Positions 20,690 through 29,641 of a stretch of DNA of 64,000 nt are shown one piece after another. The stretch is from Luteimonas sp. J29 (lineage in GTDB: Bacteria > Pseudomonadota > Gammaproteobacteria > Xanthomonadales > Xanthomonadaceae): positions 73,871 through 137,870 of the forward strand of contig NZ_KI421429.1 of the NCBI RefSeq assembly GCF_000472505.1. Reading direction: 5' to 3'. Below the pieces are notes generated by a model, which was not told where the DNA came from, searched no databases, and saw nothing but the letters and a program-made list of their open reading frames with translations. The position numbers and the translations under genes were made by a program. Position 1 is the stretch's first letter. The number at the start of each line of letters is the position of its first letter.

Positions 20690-22173
20690 CGCGCGGTCTC
20701 CGCCAGCATCGCGTGCAGCGCCTCGCGCGCGACGCGGGTGTCGTCGAACGGGTGCTTGACCCCGGCGACTTCCTGGTAGTCCTCGTGGCCCTTGCCGGCG
20801 ACCAGGACGATGTCGCCGGCGCGCGCGCGCGTGATCGCGCCCGTGATCGCGGCGCGGCGGTCGCGCTCGACCCGCACCCGCTCGGGGTGGGCGAAGCCGG
20901 CCATGATCCCTGCGACGATCGCGTCGCCGTCCTCGTGGCGCGGATTGTCGTCGGTGACCACCACCTCGTCGGCCAGGCGCTCGGCGATCGCGGCCATCAC
21001 CGGGCGCTTGCCGGCGTCGCGTTCGCCGCCGCAGCCGAACACGCACACCAGGCGGCCCTGCAGGTGGTCGCGCAGCGACTGCAGCGCCTGTTCCAGCGGG
21101 TCGGGCTTGTGCGAGTAGTCGACCACCACCAGCGGCCGGTCGCCGCCGCCGAGCCGGTTCATGCGCCCCGGGATCGGCTGCAGCCGGCCGAGCGTGGCGG
21201 CGATGCCGTCCGGGTCGTGGCCCAGCGACTGCATCACCGCGGCCACCACCAGCAGGTTGTCGATGTTGAACCGCCCCAGCAGCGGCGAGGACACCGGCCA
21301 GCTGCGGCCGGCCATGTGCAGGGTGAAGGACAGGCCGTTGCCGTCGAGGACCACGCCGGTGGCGCGGACCGCCGCGTCCGCGGCGCCGCGGGCGCTGGTG
21401 CCGAGCACCTCGAGCGAGTCCGGCAGGGCCGGCAGCAGTCCGCGGCCGAAGGGGTCGTCCAGGTTCACCACCGCCGCGCGCAGCCCGGGCATCGCGAACA
21501 GGCGCGCCTTGGTCGCCCCGTAGTGCGCCATGTCGGGGTGGTAGTCGAGATGGTCCCGGCTGAGGTTGGTGAACACGGCCACCGCGAAGTGCACGCCGTC
21601 CACGCGCCCCTGGTCGAGCGCGTGCGAGCTGACTTCCATCGCCACCGCGTCCATGCCCTCGTCGCGCAGTTCGGCGAGCAGCGCGTGGGTGGTGAGCACC
21701 AGGGGCGTGGTGAAGCCGGTCGGTCGCGGGCGGCCGTAGGGGCCGGCGCCGAGGGTACCGATGGTGCCGGCCCGGACGCTGTTGAGTTCCAGCGCCTGCG
21801 CCAGCAGCTGCACGGTCGAGGTCTTGCCGCTGGTGCCGGTGACGCCGATCGTGGTCATCCGCGCCGAGGGGCGGTCGTGGAAGGTGTCGGCGAGCTGGCC
21901 CAGGCGCGCGCGCAGGCCCGGCACCGCGATCGCCCCGGATGGAGGCGGCGGGACGTCGCCGGGTACCGGCGGCTCGAACAGGATCGCACTCGCGCCGGCG
22001 CGGCGCGCCTCTTCGGCGAAGTTCAGGCCATGGCGGCCGAAGCCGGCCACGGCAATGAAGGCGTGGCCCGGCTGCAGTTCGCGGCTGTCGAGCGCGAGCC
22101 CGGTGACCACCAGGCCTTCCGGGATCCCGGCCACGTCGGGCAGCAGGCCGGCGAGCGGCATCGAGCGCCTCAT
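20686..22173 (-). CDS. murE: UDP-MurNAc-L-Ala-D-Glu--meso-diaminopimelate ligase MurE
   Basis: Adds the third stem-peptide residue. It has 495 residues, with the ATP loop [10 protein letters not shown] (111-120) and the TTPLVL substrate loop. The carbamylated-lysine region contains K222 (YGATKARLF), and [16 protein letters not shown] is present. The amino-acid selectivity motif DNPR (409-412) is the form found in enzymes that use meso-diaminopimelate rather than lysine, so the cell wall is predicted to be the Gram-negative mDAP type. The ATG at 22173 overlaps the ftsI stop in ATGA. Confidence 0.97.
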   Translation of the reverse strand: MRRSMPLAGLLPDVAGIPEGLVVTGLALDSRELQPGHAFIAVAGFGRHGLNFAEEARRAGASAILFEPPVPGDVPPPPSGAIAVPGLRARLGQLADTFHDRPSARMTTIGVTGTSGKTSTVQLLAQALELNSVRAGTIGTLGAGPYGRPRPTGFTTPLVLTTHALLAELRDEGMDAVAMEVSSHALDQGRVDGVHFAVAVFTNLSRDHLDYHPDMAHYGATKARLFAMPGLRAAVVNLDDPFGRGLLPALPDSLEVLGTSARGAADAAVRATGVVLDGNGLSFTLHMAGRSWPVSSPLLGRFNIDNLLVVAAVMQSLGHDPDGIAATLGRLQPIPGRMNRLGGGDRPLVVVDYSHKPDPLEQALQSLRDHLQGRLVCVFGCGGERDAGKRPVMAAIAERLADEVVVTDDNPRHEDGDAIVAGIMAGFAHPERVRVERDRRAAITGAITRARAGDIVLVAGKGHEDYQEVAGVKHPFDDTRVAREALHAMLAETAR

Positions 22174-23975
22174 TGCCCGCCTCCCGCCTGCGCCGCGGCG
22201 CCGTGCACGCGCGCGCGCCGCGCCTCGTCGGCCGCCTGCGCGGCCAGCCAGGTGTCGATGTCGTCCGGCGGCACGTCCATCAGCCGCAACGCGCCCTCCA
22301 TCACCCGCGCGAACAGCGGCGCGGACACGTAGCCACCGCCGTAGGTCGAACCGCCGGCGGACGGATCGGGGTCGTTGACCACCACCGTCACCGCGAAGCG
22401 CGGCTTCTCGACCGGCACCAGCCCGGCGAAGTAGGCGACGTACCGGCGCGAGTAGCCGCCGGCGGCGGACTTGCGCGCGGTGCCGGTCTTGCCGGCGACG
22501 TGGTAGCCGAGGATCGCGGCGCGGGTCGCGGTGCCGCCCGGCTCGGTGACCGTCTGCATCATCCGCATCACCTTCGCCGCGACGTCCTCGTCGAGCACGC
22601 GCACCGCCTCGCCGCTGTGCCCGCCCTTGACGAAGGTCGGCGTCACCATCAAGCCGCCGTTGCCGATCGCCGCGTAGGCGCGCGCGATCTGCAGCGGGGT
22701 CACCGACAGGCCGTAGCCGTACGAAAGCGTCTGCTTGTGGGTGCCGCTCCAGCGGTCGGGCGTGGGCAGCGTGCCGGGCGCCTCGCCGGGGAAGCCGCTG
22801 CCGGTGCTGGAACCGAAACCGAAGCGGCGCAGGAAGGCGTCGAACTGGCGGTCCGGGATCAGCCGCACGATCTTCGACACGCCCACGTTCGAGCTCTTGG
22901 TGATGACGCCGGTGACGTCGAGCACGCCGTAGTTGCGGAAGTCGGTGGTGCGGTACTTGCCGTTGGGGATCCAGCCGGGATTGGTGTCGATGCGCGTGGC
23001 CGGCGTGATGACGCCGGCCTCGAGCCCCGCGGCCACGGTCAGCGGCTTCATGGTCGAGCCGGGCTCGAACAGGTCGGTGACCGCGCGGTTGCGGTAGGCG
23101 TCGCGGTTCTCGCCGCTGACCTTGTTGTTGTTGTAGGACGGCAGGTTGGCCATCGCCAGCACTTCGCCGGTGGCCACGTCCAGGATCACCACCGAGCCGC
23201 TCGCGGCGCGGGTCTCGAGCAGGGTGCGCTTGAGTTCGCGGTAGGCGAGGAACTGGATCCGGCGGTCGATGCTCAGCACCAGGTCCTTGCCCGGCTCGGC
23301 CGGGCGCACCAGATCGACGTGCTCGACGATCCGGCCGTGGCGGTCGCGGATCACCTTCTGCAGGCCGGGCTTGCCGCGCAGCCACTCGTCGAAAGCCAGT
23401 TCGACGCCTTCCTGGCCCTGGTCGTCGATGTTGGTGAAGCCGAGCACGTGCGCGACCGCCTCGCCCTGCGGGTAGAAGCGGCGGAACTCGCGCTGCGAGA
23501 ACACGCCCGGGATCTTCAGCGCCAGGATCTTCTGCGCCACCGCCGGGTTGATCCGGCGGTGCCCGGGCACGTACATGAACTCCTTGTCCTTGCGCTGCGA
23601 GACGTAGCGCGTGAGGTAGTCCAGCGGCAGGTTGGTGGCCTCGGCCAGGCGCGCGATCGCCTCCGGGTCGTTGGCCAGCTCCTGCGGGTTGGCCCACAGC
23701 GACTCGACCGGCGAGGACACCGCCAGCGGCTCGCCATTGCGGTCGGTGATCATGCCGCGCGAGGTCGGGATCGGCACCTCGCGCAGGAAGCGCGCGTCGG
23801 CCTTGCGCTGGTAGAAGTCGTTGTCCACCAGCTGCAGGTCGACCGCGCGCACCACCAGCGCGACCGCGCACAGGCCCATCGCGCCGGCGACCAGCATCAG
23901 CCGCCCGCGCAGGTTGAACTGCGCGCGCGGACGCGGCTTCTTGGCGCTGCCGGAGGCGCTGCGCACGAACCTCAT
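22170..23975 (-). CDS. ftsI: Septal transpeptidase FtsI (PBP3)
   Basis: A class B penicillin-binding protein that cross-links septal peptidoglycan; the target of several beta-lactams. The 601-residue product has a short basic cytoplasmic tail, one membrane helix (about 25-43) and a pedestal domain. The transpeptidase domain carries SxxK (S307-T-M-K310), the SxN motif in KSSNVG and the KTGT motif in AGKTGTARK. The start [10 protein letters not shown] at 23975 overlaps the ftsL stop in ATGA. An upstream in-frame ATG at 24065 lies inside ftsL and is not conserved. Confidence 0.97.
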   Translation of the reverse strand: MRFVRSASGSAKKPRPRAQFNLRGRLMLVAGAMGLCAVALVVRAVDLQLVDNDFYQRKADARFLREVPIPTSRGMITDRNGEPLAVSSPVESLWANPQELANDPEAIARLAEATNLPLDYLTRYVSQRKDKEFMYVPGHRRINPAVAQKILALKIPGVFSQREFRRFYPQGEAVAHVLGFTNIDDQGQEGVELAFDEWLRGKPGLQKVIRDRHGRIVEHVDLVRPAEPGKDLVLSIDRRIQFLAYRELKRTLLETRAASGSVVILDVATGEVLAMANLPSYNNNKVSGENRDAYRNRAVTDLFEPGSTMKPLTVAAGLEAGVITPATRIDTNPGWIPNGKYRTTDFRNYGVLDVTGVITKSSNVGVSKIVRLIPDRQFDAFLRRFGFGSSTGSGFPGEAPGTLPTPDRWSGTHKQTLSYGYGLSVTPLQIARAYAAIGNGGLMVTPTFVKGGHSGEAVRVLDEDVAAKVMRMMQTVTEPGGTATRAAILGYHVAGKTGTARKSAAGGYSRRYVAYFAGLVPVEKPRFAVTVVVNDPDPSAGGSTYGGGYVSAPLFARVMEGALRLMDVPPDDIDTWLAAQAADEARRARVHGAAAQAGGGQ

Positions 23976-24235
23976 GGCCGCACCACCACGATCTCGCCGG
24001 TGGCCGGGAACCGCATGCCCAGGCGCGTGCGCGCCACCTGGTCGATGCGGTTGCTCTCCGCCCACGTGGCCTGCTCGAGCTGGAGCCGGCCGAACTCGAT
24101 GTCCAGCTCGTCGCGCTCGCGCTCGAGCCGGGTCAGCTGCACGTACAGTTCGCGGTGCTGGTGGCGCGCGTGCACCACGCCGATCGCGGTGATCACGTTG
24201 GCCACGACCAGCACGATGATGGCCAGGCGCATCAT
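23972..24235 (-). CDS. ftsL: Cell division protein FtsL
   Basis: A small bitopic divisome protein; in other bacteria it forms the FtsQLB complex that licenses FtsWI. It has 87 residues: one membrane helix (about 3-21), then a periplasmic leucine-zipper coiled coil (about 28-60), then [16 protein letters not shown], a typical FtsL end. The start is the first of two adjacent ATGs (24235), overlapping the rsmH stop in ATGA. Its identity rests on length, topology and position as much as on sequence. Confidence 0.93.
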   Translation of the reverse strand: MMRLAIIVLVVANVITAIGVVHARHQHRELYVQLTRLERERDELDIEFGRLQLEQATWAESNRIDQVARTRLGMRFPATGEIVVVRP

Positions 24236-25191
24236 GGACGCGCCTCCTGCGCCGCCGGGAGCTTCTCGGCCACGCGCAGCACCGCGCTGCGGGCGCGCGG
24301 GTTGGCGGCCAGCTCGCGCTCGTCCGCCTTCCGGGCCGCGCCCACCGCGCGCAGGGTCGGCGCGAAGCCGGTGGCCTCGGGCAGGCGGCGGTTGCCCGGC
24401 GGCGCCTTGGCGCGCGCGGCGATGAACTGCTTGACGATGCGGTCCTCGAGCGAATGGAAGCTGATCACCGCCAGCCGCCCGCCCGGGCGCAGCGCGTCGT
24501 GGGCCGCGTCGAGGCCGCGCTCGAGGTCCTCGAGCTCGCGGTTGACGTGGATCCGGATCGCCTGGAACGAGCGCGTGGCCGGGTGGGTGTCGCTGCGGCC
24601 GCGAGGCACGACCGAGGCGATCAGCTCGGCCAGTTCGGCGGTGCGGGTGAGCGGACGTTCGCGGCGGCGGGCGACGATCGCGCGCGCGATCCGCCGGCTC
24701 ATCCGCTCCTCGCCGTAGGTCCACAGCACGTCGGCGATCTCGCGCTCGTCGGCGCGCGCCAGCCACTGCGCCGCGCTCTCGCCGGAATCGGGGTCCATGC
24801 GCATGTCGAGCGGGCCGTCCTTGCCAAAGCTGAAACCGCGCTCGGCGACGTCGAGCTGCGGCGAGGACACGCCCAGGTCGAGCAGCACGCCGTCGAGGCC
24901 CTGGCGGGCCAGGTCCCACGCGCCCATGTCGGCGAAGCTGCCGCGGCGGATCGCGACGCGCGCGTCGGCGCCGAACGCGCGCCCGGCCTCCGCAATCGCT
25001 TCGGGATCCTTGTCCATCAGCAGCAGCCTGCCTCCGCTACCCAACCGCTCCAGCACGCCGCGCGCGTGGCCTCCGCGCCCGAACGTGCCATCCAGGTAGG
25101 TTCCGTCCTCCAGCACCCGCAGCCCTTCCATGACCTGCTCGAACATCACCGGAAGGTGCGCGGACCGGGCTTCCGCGCGCCCCTCCGTCAC
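24232..25191 (-). CDS. rsmH: 16S rRNA (cytosine-1402-N4)-methyltransferase RsmH (MraW)
   Basis: An S-adenosylmethionine enzyme that N4-methylates C1402 in the ribosomal P site. It has 319 residues from a GTG at 25191 (GTGA overlap with mraZ). [13 protein letters not shown] is the family N-terminus. The SAM motif [16 protein letters not shown], then [12 protein letters not shown], then [16 protein letters not shown] are diagnostic. The frame is open upstream of the GTG, but that stretch is antisense-like high-GC sequence overlapping mraZ. As in most bacteria, it is the second gene of the dcw operon. Confidence 0.96.
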   Translation of the reverse strand: MTEGRAEARSAHLPVMFEQVMEGLRVLEDGTYLDGTFGRGGHARGVLERLGSGGRLLLMDKDPEAIAEAGRAFGADARVAIRRGSFADMGAWDLARQGLDGVLLDLGVSSPQLDVAERGFSFGKDGPLDMRMDPDSGESAAQWLARADEREIADVLWTYGEERMSRRIARAIVARRRERPLTRTAELAELIASVVPRGRSDTHPATRSFQAIRIHVNRELEDLERGLDAAHDALRPGGRLAVISFHSLEDRIVKQFIAARAKAPPGNRRLPEATGFAPTLRAVGAARKADERELAANPRARSAVLRVAEKLPAAQEARP

Positions 25192-25634
25192 AGCTGCAGC
25201 TCGACCAGGTCGTCGCCCAGGTCCGCGTCGCCAAGCGTCTGCCGGATCTGCGCGAGGTGCGCCTGCTCGCTCCAGAGCTCGAACTTCTCGCCCATGCCCA
25301 CCAGTACCGCCTTCTTCTCGATGCCGACCGCGTTGCGGTGGCTGGCGGGGATGCCGATGCGGCCGTTGGCGTCGGGCTCGACGAAGGTGGCCGCGCCGAC
25401 CAGCTTGAGCTGCAGCTGGCGGTTGACCGAACGGGTGCGCGGGAGCGCGTTGACCTGGTCGCGCACGCGCTCCCACACCGGGTAGGGATAGATGTAGAGG
25501 CTGCCGGACTCGAACGGGTTGTAGGTCACCACCAGGCGGTTGCCGCCGACGTCGGCCACGAGGTCCCGGTAACTGGTCGGGATCGCCAGCCGGCCCTTGT
25601 CGTCGATCGTGATGGCGTTTTCGCCCTGGAACAC
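25188..25634 (-). CDS. mraZ: Transcriptional regulator MraZ
   Basis: An AbrB-like DNA-binding protein that, in E. coli, represses the dcw operon from direct repeats at its own promoter. It has 148 residues and two swapped-hairpin domains, each with a DxxGR motif: [17 protein letters not shown] near the start and [20 protein letters not shown] at about 88-107. The start is taken as the GTG at 25634, because relatives begin M-F-Q-G-E; a TTG one codon earlier is possible. It is the first gene of the dcw cluster, and its own putative binding repeats lie about 50-85 bases upstream. Confidence 0.95.
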   Translation of the reverse strand: MFQGENAITIDDKGRLAIPTSYRDLVADVGGNRLVVTYNPFESGSLYIYPYPVWERVRDQVNALPRTRSVNRQLQLKLVGAATFVEPDANGRIGIPASHRNAVGIEKKAVLVGMGEKFELWSEQAHLAQIRQTLGDADLGDDLVELQL

Positions 25635-25682
25635 CAATGCCTGCCCGGAGGTGCCCGTCTTCGGCGGGCTTCAGACCTGGAA

Positions 25683-25717
25683 AACCACAAAAAACCCGGT
25701 TTCCCCACGAAGCGCCA
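25683..25717 (-). promoter_or_regulatory. MraZ operator: four TGGNN-type repeats at 10-base spacing
   Basis: On the minus strand four pentamers lie exactly 10 bases apart: TGGCG (25713-25717), TGGGG (25703-25707), GGGTT (25693-25697) and TGGTT (25683-25687). E. coli MraZ binds TGGGN repeats with 5-base spacers in front of mraZ, which is this layout. The array overlaps the -10 region and the expected start of transcription, consistent with repression by blocking RNA polymerase. Confidence 0.7.
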
Positions 25718-25745
25718 CCTTATGACCCGTCCGTAACGATGTCAA
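25717..25745 (-). promoter_or_regulatory. Sigma-70 promoter of the dcw operon (Pmra)
   Basis: A consensus -35 box TTGACA (25740-25745, minus) is followed after 17 bases by TAAGGT (25717-25722) as a weak -10. Transcription would begin near 25710, giving a leader of about 75 bases before mraZ. The strong -35, weak -10 and the repressor repeats downstream suit a regulated promoter. Confidence 0.6.
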
Positions 25746-25815
25746 CAGCTTTGCCGTCGAAATTTCATTAATCGGGTCAATAACTTGCGTGACACTTCAC
25801 GAAGTTGCTCAAGGC

Positions 25816-25852
25816 TTATCCACAAGATGCTGATAAGTCTCAAATTTTGAGA
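25816..25852. promoter_or_regulatory. Consensus DnaA box plus palindrome in the mraZ-arsR control region
   Basis: TTATCCACA at 25816-25824 is a perfect match to the high-affinity DnaA box. Next to it are a CTTATC/GATAAG inverted pair (25815-25837) and a perfect palindrome TCTCAAA-T-TTTGAGA (25838-25852). All lie upstream of the mraZ -35 box in an AT-rich patch (about 25740-25860) that stands out against the high-GC flanks. A further imperfect palindrome is at 25782-25806 (AACTTGCGTGA / TCACGAAGTT). Confidence 0.6.
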
Positions 25853-25944
25853 ATCGGCCCTTTGCAGCCCCTGCACGGGCCGCCCCCAGGGGCGCAACGC
25901 AGCTGCATGCTGCGTCGCAGCAACGGCCATTGTAAACCTCTCGG

Positions 25945-25973
25945 TTGACATTTGCGGCGCAGCGGCGGATATT
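25945..25973 (+). promoter_or_regulatory. Promoter of the arsR-SRPBCC operon
   Basis: A consensus -35 box TTGACA (25945-25950), 17 bases, then GATATT (25968-25973) as the -10. The expected transcription start falls at about 25980, at or next to the ATG at 25981, so the mRNA would be essentially leaderless. Confidence 0.65.
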
Positions 25974-25994
25974 CAACCGCATGATTGAATATCC
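25967..25994. promoter_or_regulatory. Palindromic operator over the arsR start codon
   Basis: A perfect inverted repeat with 10-base arms, GGATATTCAA (25967-25976) and TTGAATATCC (25985-25994), and an 8-base spacer holding the ATG. Its left arm overlaps the -10 box. ArsR-family dimers typically bind such AT-rich palindromes and repress their own operon, so this is the likely autoregulatory site. Confidence 0.7.
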
Positions 25995-26358
25995 CTCCCG
26001 GCTCGACGGCGTGTTCCACGCCCTGTCCGACCCCACCCGGCGCGCGATGCTGGCCGCCCTGGCCGGCGGCGAGCGCAGCGTGGGCGAACTGGCCGCGCCG
26101 TTCGACATGTCGCTGGCCGCCGCGTCCAAGCACATCCGCACCCTCGAGCGCGCCGGGCTGGTCCGGCGCACGGTCCAGGGGCGCACCCATCGCTGCGCCC
26201 TCGATCCCGGCCCGCTGGCCGAGGCCGACGCCTGGCTGCGCCGCTACGCCAGGTTCTGGAGCGCGCGCCTGGACGCCCTCGAATCCCTGCTCCGCGACGG
26301 CGATCCCGACGATCCCGCCACCCTCCCCCCCAACGACCCAGGAGAACCCGAGCCATGA
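25981..26358 (+). CDS. ArsR/SmtB-family winged-helix transcriptional regulator
   Basis: A 125-residue single-domain regulator: SRLDGVFHALSDPTRRAML is the N-terminal helix typical of ArsR proteins paired with SRPBCC genes. The recognition helix follows as SVGELAAPFDMSLAAASKHI, and the wing as RRTVQGRTHRCAL. No metal-binding cysteine pair (CxC) is seen, so it probably does not sense metal. The ATG at 25981 is chosen on family alignment and because the only upstream candidate (25945) lies in the promoter. It has no Shine-Dalgarno sequence and the mRNA is probably leaderless. It overlaps the SRPBCC gene by 4 bases (ATGA) and likely controls it. Confidence 0.92.
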   Translation: MIEYPSRLDGVFHALSDPTRRAMLAALAGGERSVGELAAPFDMSLAAASKHIRTLERAGLVRRTVQGRTHRCALDPGPLAEADAWLRRYARFWSARLDALESLLRDGDPDDPATLPPNDPGEPEP

Positions 26359-26900
26359 GCGATCACGGCACCCTCGTCGCATCCGGCACCCTGCGATTCC
26401 GGCGCCGCCTGCCCGGCCCCGTCGAACGCGTCTGGGCCTACCTCACCGAACCGGACAAGCGCCGCCGCTGGCTGGCCGGCGGCCCGATGGACCTGCGCCC
26501 CGGCGGCGCCGTCGAACTGCGTTTCCGCAATGCCGAGCTCGCGCGCGACGACGATCCGGCGCCGGACAGGTACCGCGAGGCCGGCAATGCCGGCACGGTC
26601 CGGGGAGACATCGTGCGCTGCGAGCCGCCACGCCTGCTCGCCTTCACCTGGGGGAGTGCAGCGGATGCGCCGGAACCGGCCTCGGAAGTCACCATCGAAC
26701 TCGAACCCGATGGCGACGACGTGCTGCTGACGCTCACCCACCAGCGCCTTGCCGAGGGCGCGCAGACACTTGCCGTCGCCGGCGGCTGGCACACCCACCT
26801 CGACATCCTCGGCGACGTGTTGCGCGGCGACGAACCGCGTCCGTTCTGGCGCACCCACGCGCGGGTCGAAGCCGAGTGCGCGGCGCGCGGCCTGGGTTGA
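26355..26900 (+). CDS. SRPBCC (AHSA1/START-like) domain protein
   Basis: A 181-residue protein of the AHSA1-type SRPBCC fold. The first strand reads LRFRRRLPGPVERVWAYLTE, the conserved wall is KRRRWLAGGPMDLRPGGAVE, and the C-terminal helix begins GWHTHLDILGDVLRG. The fold has a deep hydrophobic ligand pocket; the ligand is not known. An ArsR-SRPBCC pair is a common bacterial arrangement, often near stress or uptake functions, but no substrate can be named from the sequence. Start and stop are clear; translation is coupled to arsR. The 269 bases after the stop (26901-27169) contain no recognisable gene. Confidence 0.88.
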   Translation: MSDHGTLVASGTLRFRRRLPGPVERVWAYLTEPDKRRRWLAGGPMDLRPGGAVELRFRNAELARDDDPAPDRYREAGNAGTVRGDIVRCEPPRLLAFTWGSAADAPEPASEVTIELEPDGDDVLLTLTHQRLAEGAQTLAVAGGWHTHLDILGDVLRGDEPRPFWRTHARVEAECAARGLG

Positions 26901-27169
26901 CGATGCGCATGCGCGCTGCCGTCGGCCGCATCGCCGGCGACGGCGCGACTGCATTCCACTAGACTGCCCGGCATCGGAAGGCCCATCGGGCGCGCGCAGC
27001 GATGCTGCCACCACGTCCCGGCGGTGCGGGAACCAGCGTTCCACGCCCAGCGGCATGGCGAGAATTGTCATCCATGCCCATCCGGCTGGCAGTGTCCACC
27101 GTCGTGCCAGCGCCGGGCACCCCAACTGCAGGCCAGGCGTCGGAGTGGTCGCGTCCATCGAAGAAGGTG

Positions 27170-27540
27170 GCGGAGCCGGCCTGTAAGCCGGGTTCTGTCG
27201 TGGACAGCCATTCATCTGGGCGCACCGTCACCGGTGCGCTCGAGCAACCTACCCGGAGACGCCGCGGGCCACGGCACTGCCTCCCTATTTGGTCTTGCTC
27301 CCGGTGGGGTTTGCCGTGCCGGCCTGTTGCCAGGCTCGCGGTGCGCTCTTACCGCACCATTTCACCCTTGCCCGCACCCTGCCGTCCGGAGACGGCCGGG
27401 CCGCTGGCGGTATCTTTCTGTTGCACTTTCCGTCGGCTCGCGCCGCCCAGGCGTTACCTGGCACCGTGCCCTGTGGAGCCCGGACTTTCCTCGGCATCGT
27501 TCCGCGAGGGAGCGACGACGCGGCTGTCCGGCCGACTCCG
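27170..27540 (-). ncRNA. rnpB: RNase P RNA (M1 RNA), bacterial class A
   Basis: The catalytic RNA that removes 5' leaders from pre-tRNAs. On the minus strand the universally conserved 5' block GAGGAAAGTCCGGGCTCC is followed by ACAGGGCA. Further on come GAAAGTGCAACAGAAAGATA, GGTAAGAGCGCACC, and the 3' core ACAGAACCCGGCTTACAG, which pairs with the 5' P-helices. The 5' end is set near 27540 by the GAGTCGGCCGGACAG start of helix P1/P2, and the 3' end near 27170 by the matching strand. The length of about 370 is near that of E. coli (377). Ends are approximate. Confidence 0.95.
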
Positions 27541-27548
27541 CCGCGGCG

Positions 27549-27576
27549 ATTGTCGCACGACGCGGGACGGTACCAA
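27549..27576 (-). promoter_or_regulatory. Putative rnpB promoter
   Basis: On the minus strand TTGGTA (27571-27576) and GACAAT (27549-27554) are separated by 16 bases and placed so that transcription would begin within a few bases of the predicted RNase P RNA 5' end. Each box matches four of six consensus positions. Confidence 0.5.
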
Positions 27577-27682
27577 TCGCTCGCAGCGAAAAAGGGCCAA
27601 TCGATGGTGTTCAGCGTAGTGAAAGGCTGATGACGACGCAGCGTTCTATCCTCGGTGCGGGCTCCGCTCTCCCCCACTGCCG

Positions 27683-29617
27683 ATGACGTCCCCCCTGCGT
27701 CGAGGCGGGCTGCGCACGCTTGCTGCGCTCCATGGCCGCCTCCTGTTCCTCGCTGGACTCGCCGCCGCCTACTGGCTGGGCCTGTTCGGCTTCGCCCTGC
27801 CTGACGGCGAGGGCGCCGGCCGCACCCTGGTGCGGATGGCCGGCAACATCGTCGAACTCTGGTTCATCGGCCTGCTGCTGGCCGGCTGCATGCGCATGGC
27901 CGCACGCGGACGCGCACGTCCGGCGTGGCTGGCGCTGTGCTGGGCGATCGCCGGCCTCGCCTGCGCCGGCTACCTGGTCCAGGCGTACTCGCTGCACATC
28001 TCCGGCAATTTCCTGACCGCGCTGGCGCTGCAGAACGGCGACTCGGCGCAGTTCCTCTTCTCGAAGCGGCTGATGCTCGCGGTCGCGCTGGCGCTGCTGT
28101 GGTGGCTTGCGTTCTGCTGGTCGACGCTGCTGCCGCGGCCCGCGCAGGCGCCACGTCCGCTCAACGGCGAGTGGCTGCGCCGCGGGGCCTATGCCGGCAG
28201 CCTCGGCATCGCGATGCTGCTCGTGGCCTATCTCGCCACGCTGCAGCGCAAGGCCCCCGCGCTCGAGCCCGGGTTCCGGCAGACGCCGCTGGCCGCGCTC
28301 GCGGTCGCGGCGTACGACGCATCGCAGGCCGCCCCCGACGCGTCTTCCGGGGCGGTCGCGGTGGACGTCGAGGCGTGCTTCGCCTGGCCGGCGCAGCACG
28401 AGGAGTTCCCGTTCCAGAAGAACGAGATCTACCGCGAGCGGCTGGCGCGCGCGCCCGACGCGCCACCGGGGCGGCCGAACATGATCGTGCTGATGTCCGA
28501 GGGCGTGTCGGCACGCATGCTCGGCGCCTACGGCGGCGAGTATCCCGGACTCACGCCGAACTTCGACCGCGTCGCCGCCGAGTCGATGCGCGTGGACAAC
28601 TACTTCAACCACACCGCGGCCACCTACCGCGGCGTCGGCGGCCAGATGACCTCGGGCCTCATGGCCTCGGGAGGCGCGGGACAGAACGGATGGGAGCGCG
28701 TGCCCGATCCCAACGCGCTCACCACCACCCGCCGGCAGACGGTCCCTGCGCTGCTTTCGGCCGCCGGCTGGGAGACGTTCTTCCTCGCGCCGCACCCGGA
28801 GACCAAGCCGTTCATCCTGATGCTGCGCTCGATCGGGTTCGGCCAGGTCTACTCGCGCCACACCATCGGCTCGGACCTGCTCGGGCGCGAACTCCCGCTG
28901 CGCGGGCGCACCGCCGCGATCGAGGACCAGAGCCTGTTCGAAGGCCTGCAGGCGCTGCTGGAACGGCGCCTGCAAAGCGGCGAAGACAAGCCGTTCTTCA
29001 TCATGCTCTACAACATCGGCACCCACGCCATGATCCCGCCGGGACCGGTGCGCTACGCCGGGCACGACAATCCGGTGCTGGACAAGCTGCACAACTACGA
29101 CGCGGCGTTCGGGCAGTTCCTGGACTGGTTCGACCGCAGCCCGTACGCGCGCGACACGATCCTCGTCGTCACCGCCGACCATTCCACCTATCCGGAGCCG
29201 GCCTACCGCAAGGTCGCCGGGAGCGACTTCCGCCCGTTCTTCGTCGACCGCATCCCGCTACTGGTCCGCGACCCGTTCCACCGGCTGCCGGAGACGCTCG
29301 ACGCCGACGGCCGCAACTCGCTGGACCTCGCCCCGACCCTGCTGCAGCTGCTCGAGGCCCCGCAGGCGCCGAACAGCTTCCTGGGCCGCTCGCTGTTCGA
29401 GCCGCGGTCGATGCCGCTCGGGATCGCGTGGACGGCGCCGGAACGCTTCTTCCTCACCACCCGCGAAGGCGTGCGCAGCCACGGCCAGATCCCGCCCGAG
29501 CTGGCGGAGCAGTTCGGCTGCCAGCAGGAAGTGCTGCGGCGCTACCTGCAGGCCGAGGCCGACAACCGCATCTTCGATCCCGGTCGCGCCCGCAATACGG
29601 CCATGGGCCAGCGTTGA
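27683..29617 (+). CDS. LTA synthase-like sulfatase-family membrane phosphotransferase
   Basis: A 644-residue alkaline-phosphatase-superfamily protein with the LtaS/MdoB plan: five N-terminal membrane helices (about 19-40, 53-72, 81-104, 129-147, 170-188), then an extracytoplasmic catalytic domain. The metal and nucleophile region is seen as NMIVLMSEGVSARMLG (E273) and HTAATYRGVGGQ, where T314 is the likely catalytic threonine. VVTADHSTYPEP supplies the second D-H metal pair. Such enzymes move phosphoglycerol (or phosphoethanolamine) from a lipid donor. In a Gram-negative the acceptor could be periplasmic glucan or lipopolysaccharide; the sequence does not say which. It is a single gene, converging with rsmI and divergent from rnpB. 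Confidence 0.85.
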   Translation: MTSPLRRGGLRTLAALHGRLLFLAGLAAAYWLGLFGFALPDGEGAGRTLVRMAGNIVELWFIGLLLAGCMRMAARGRARPAWLALCWAIAGLACAGYLVQAYSLHISGNFLTALALQNGDSAQFLFSKRLMLAVALALLWWLAFCWSTLLPRPAQAPRPLNGEWLRRGAYAGSLGIAMLLVAYLATLQRKAPALEPGFRQTPLAALAVAAYDASQAAPDASSGAVAVDVEACFAWPAQHEEFPFQKNEIYRERLARAPDAPPGRPNMIVLMSEGVSARMLGAYGGEYPGLTPNFDRVAAESMRVDNYFNHTAATYRGVGGQMTSGLMASGGAGQNGWERVPDPNALTTTRRQTVPALLSAAGWETFFLAPHPETKPFILMLRSIGFGQVYSRHTIGSDLLGRELPLRGRTAAIEDQSLFEGLQALLERRLQSGEDKPFFIMLYNIGTHAMIPPGPVRYAGHDNPVLDKLHNYDAAFGQFLDWFDRSPYARDTILVVTADHSTYPEPAYRKVAGSDFRPFFVDRIPLLVRDPFHRLPETLDADGRNSLDLAPTLLQLLEAPQAPNSFLGRSLFEPRSMPLGIAWTAPERFFLTTREGVRSHGQIPPELAEQFGCQQEVLRRYLQAEADNRIFDPGRARNTAMGQR

Positions 29618-29641
29618 CGCGCCGGCCGCGCGCCGGGCGCC

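Noticed and set aside
24236..24919. Extended FtsL frame (up to 315 codons)
   Set aside because: The upstream part is the out-of-frame shadow of rsmH; the ATGA overlap at 24235 gives the normal 87-residue FtsL.
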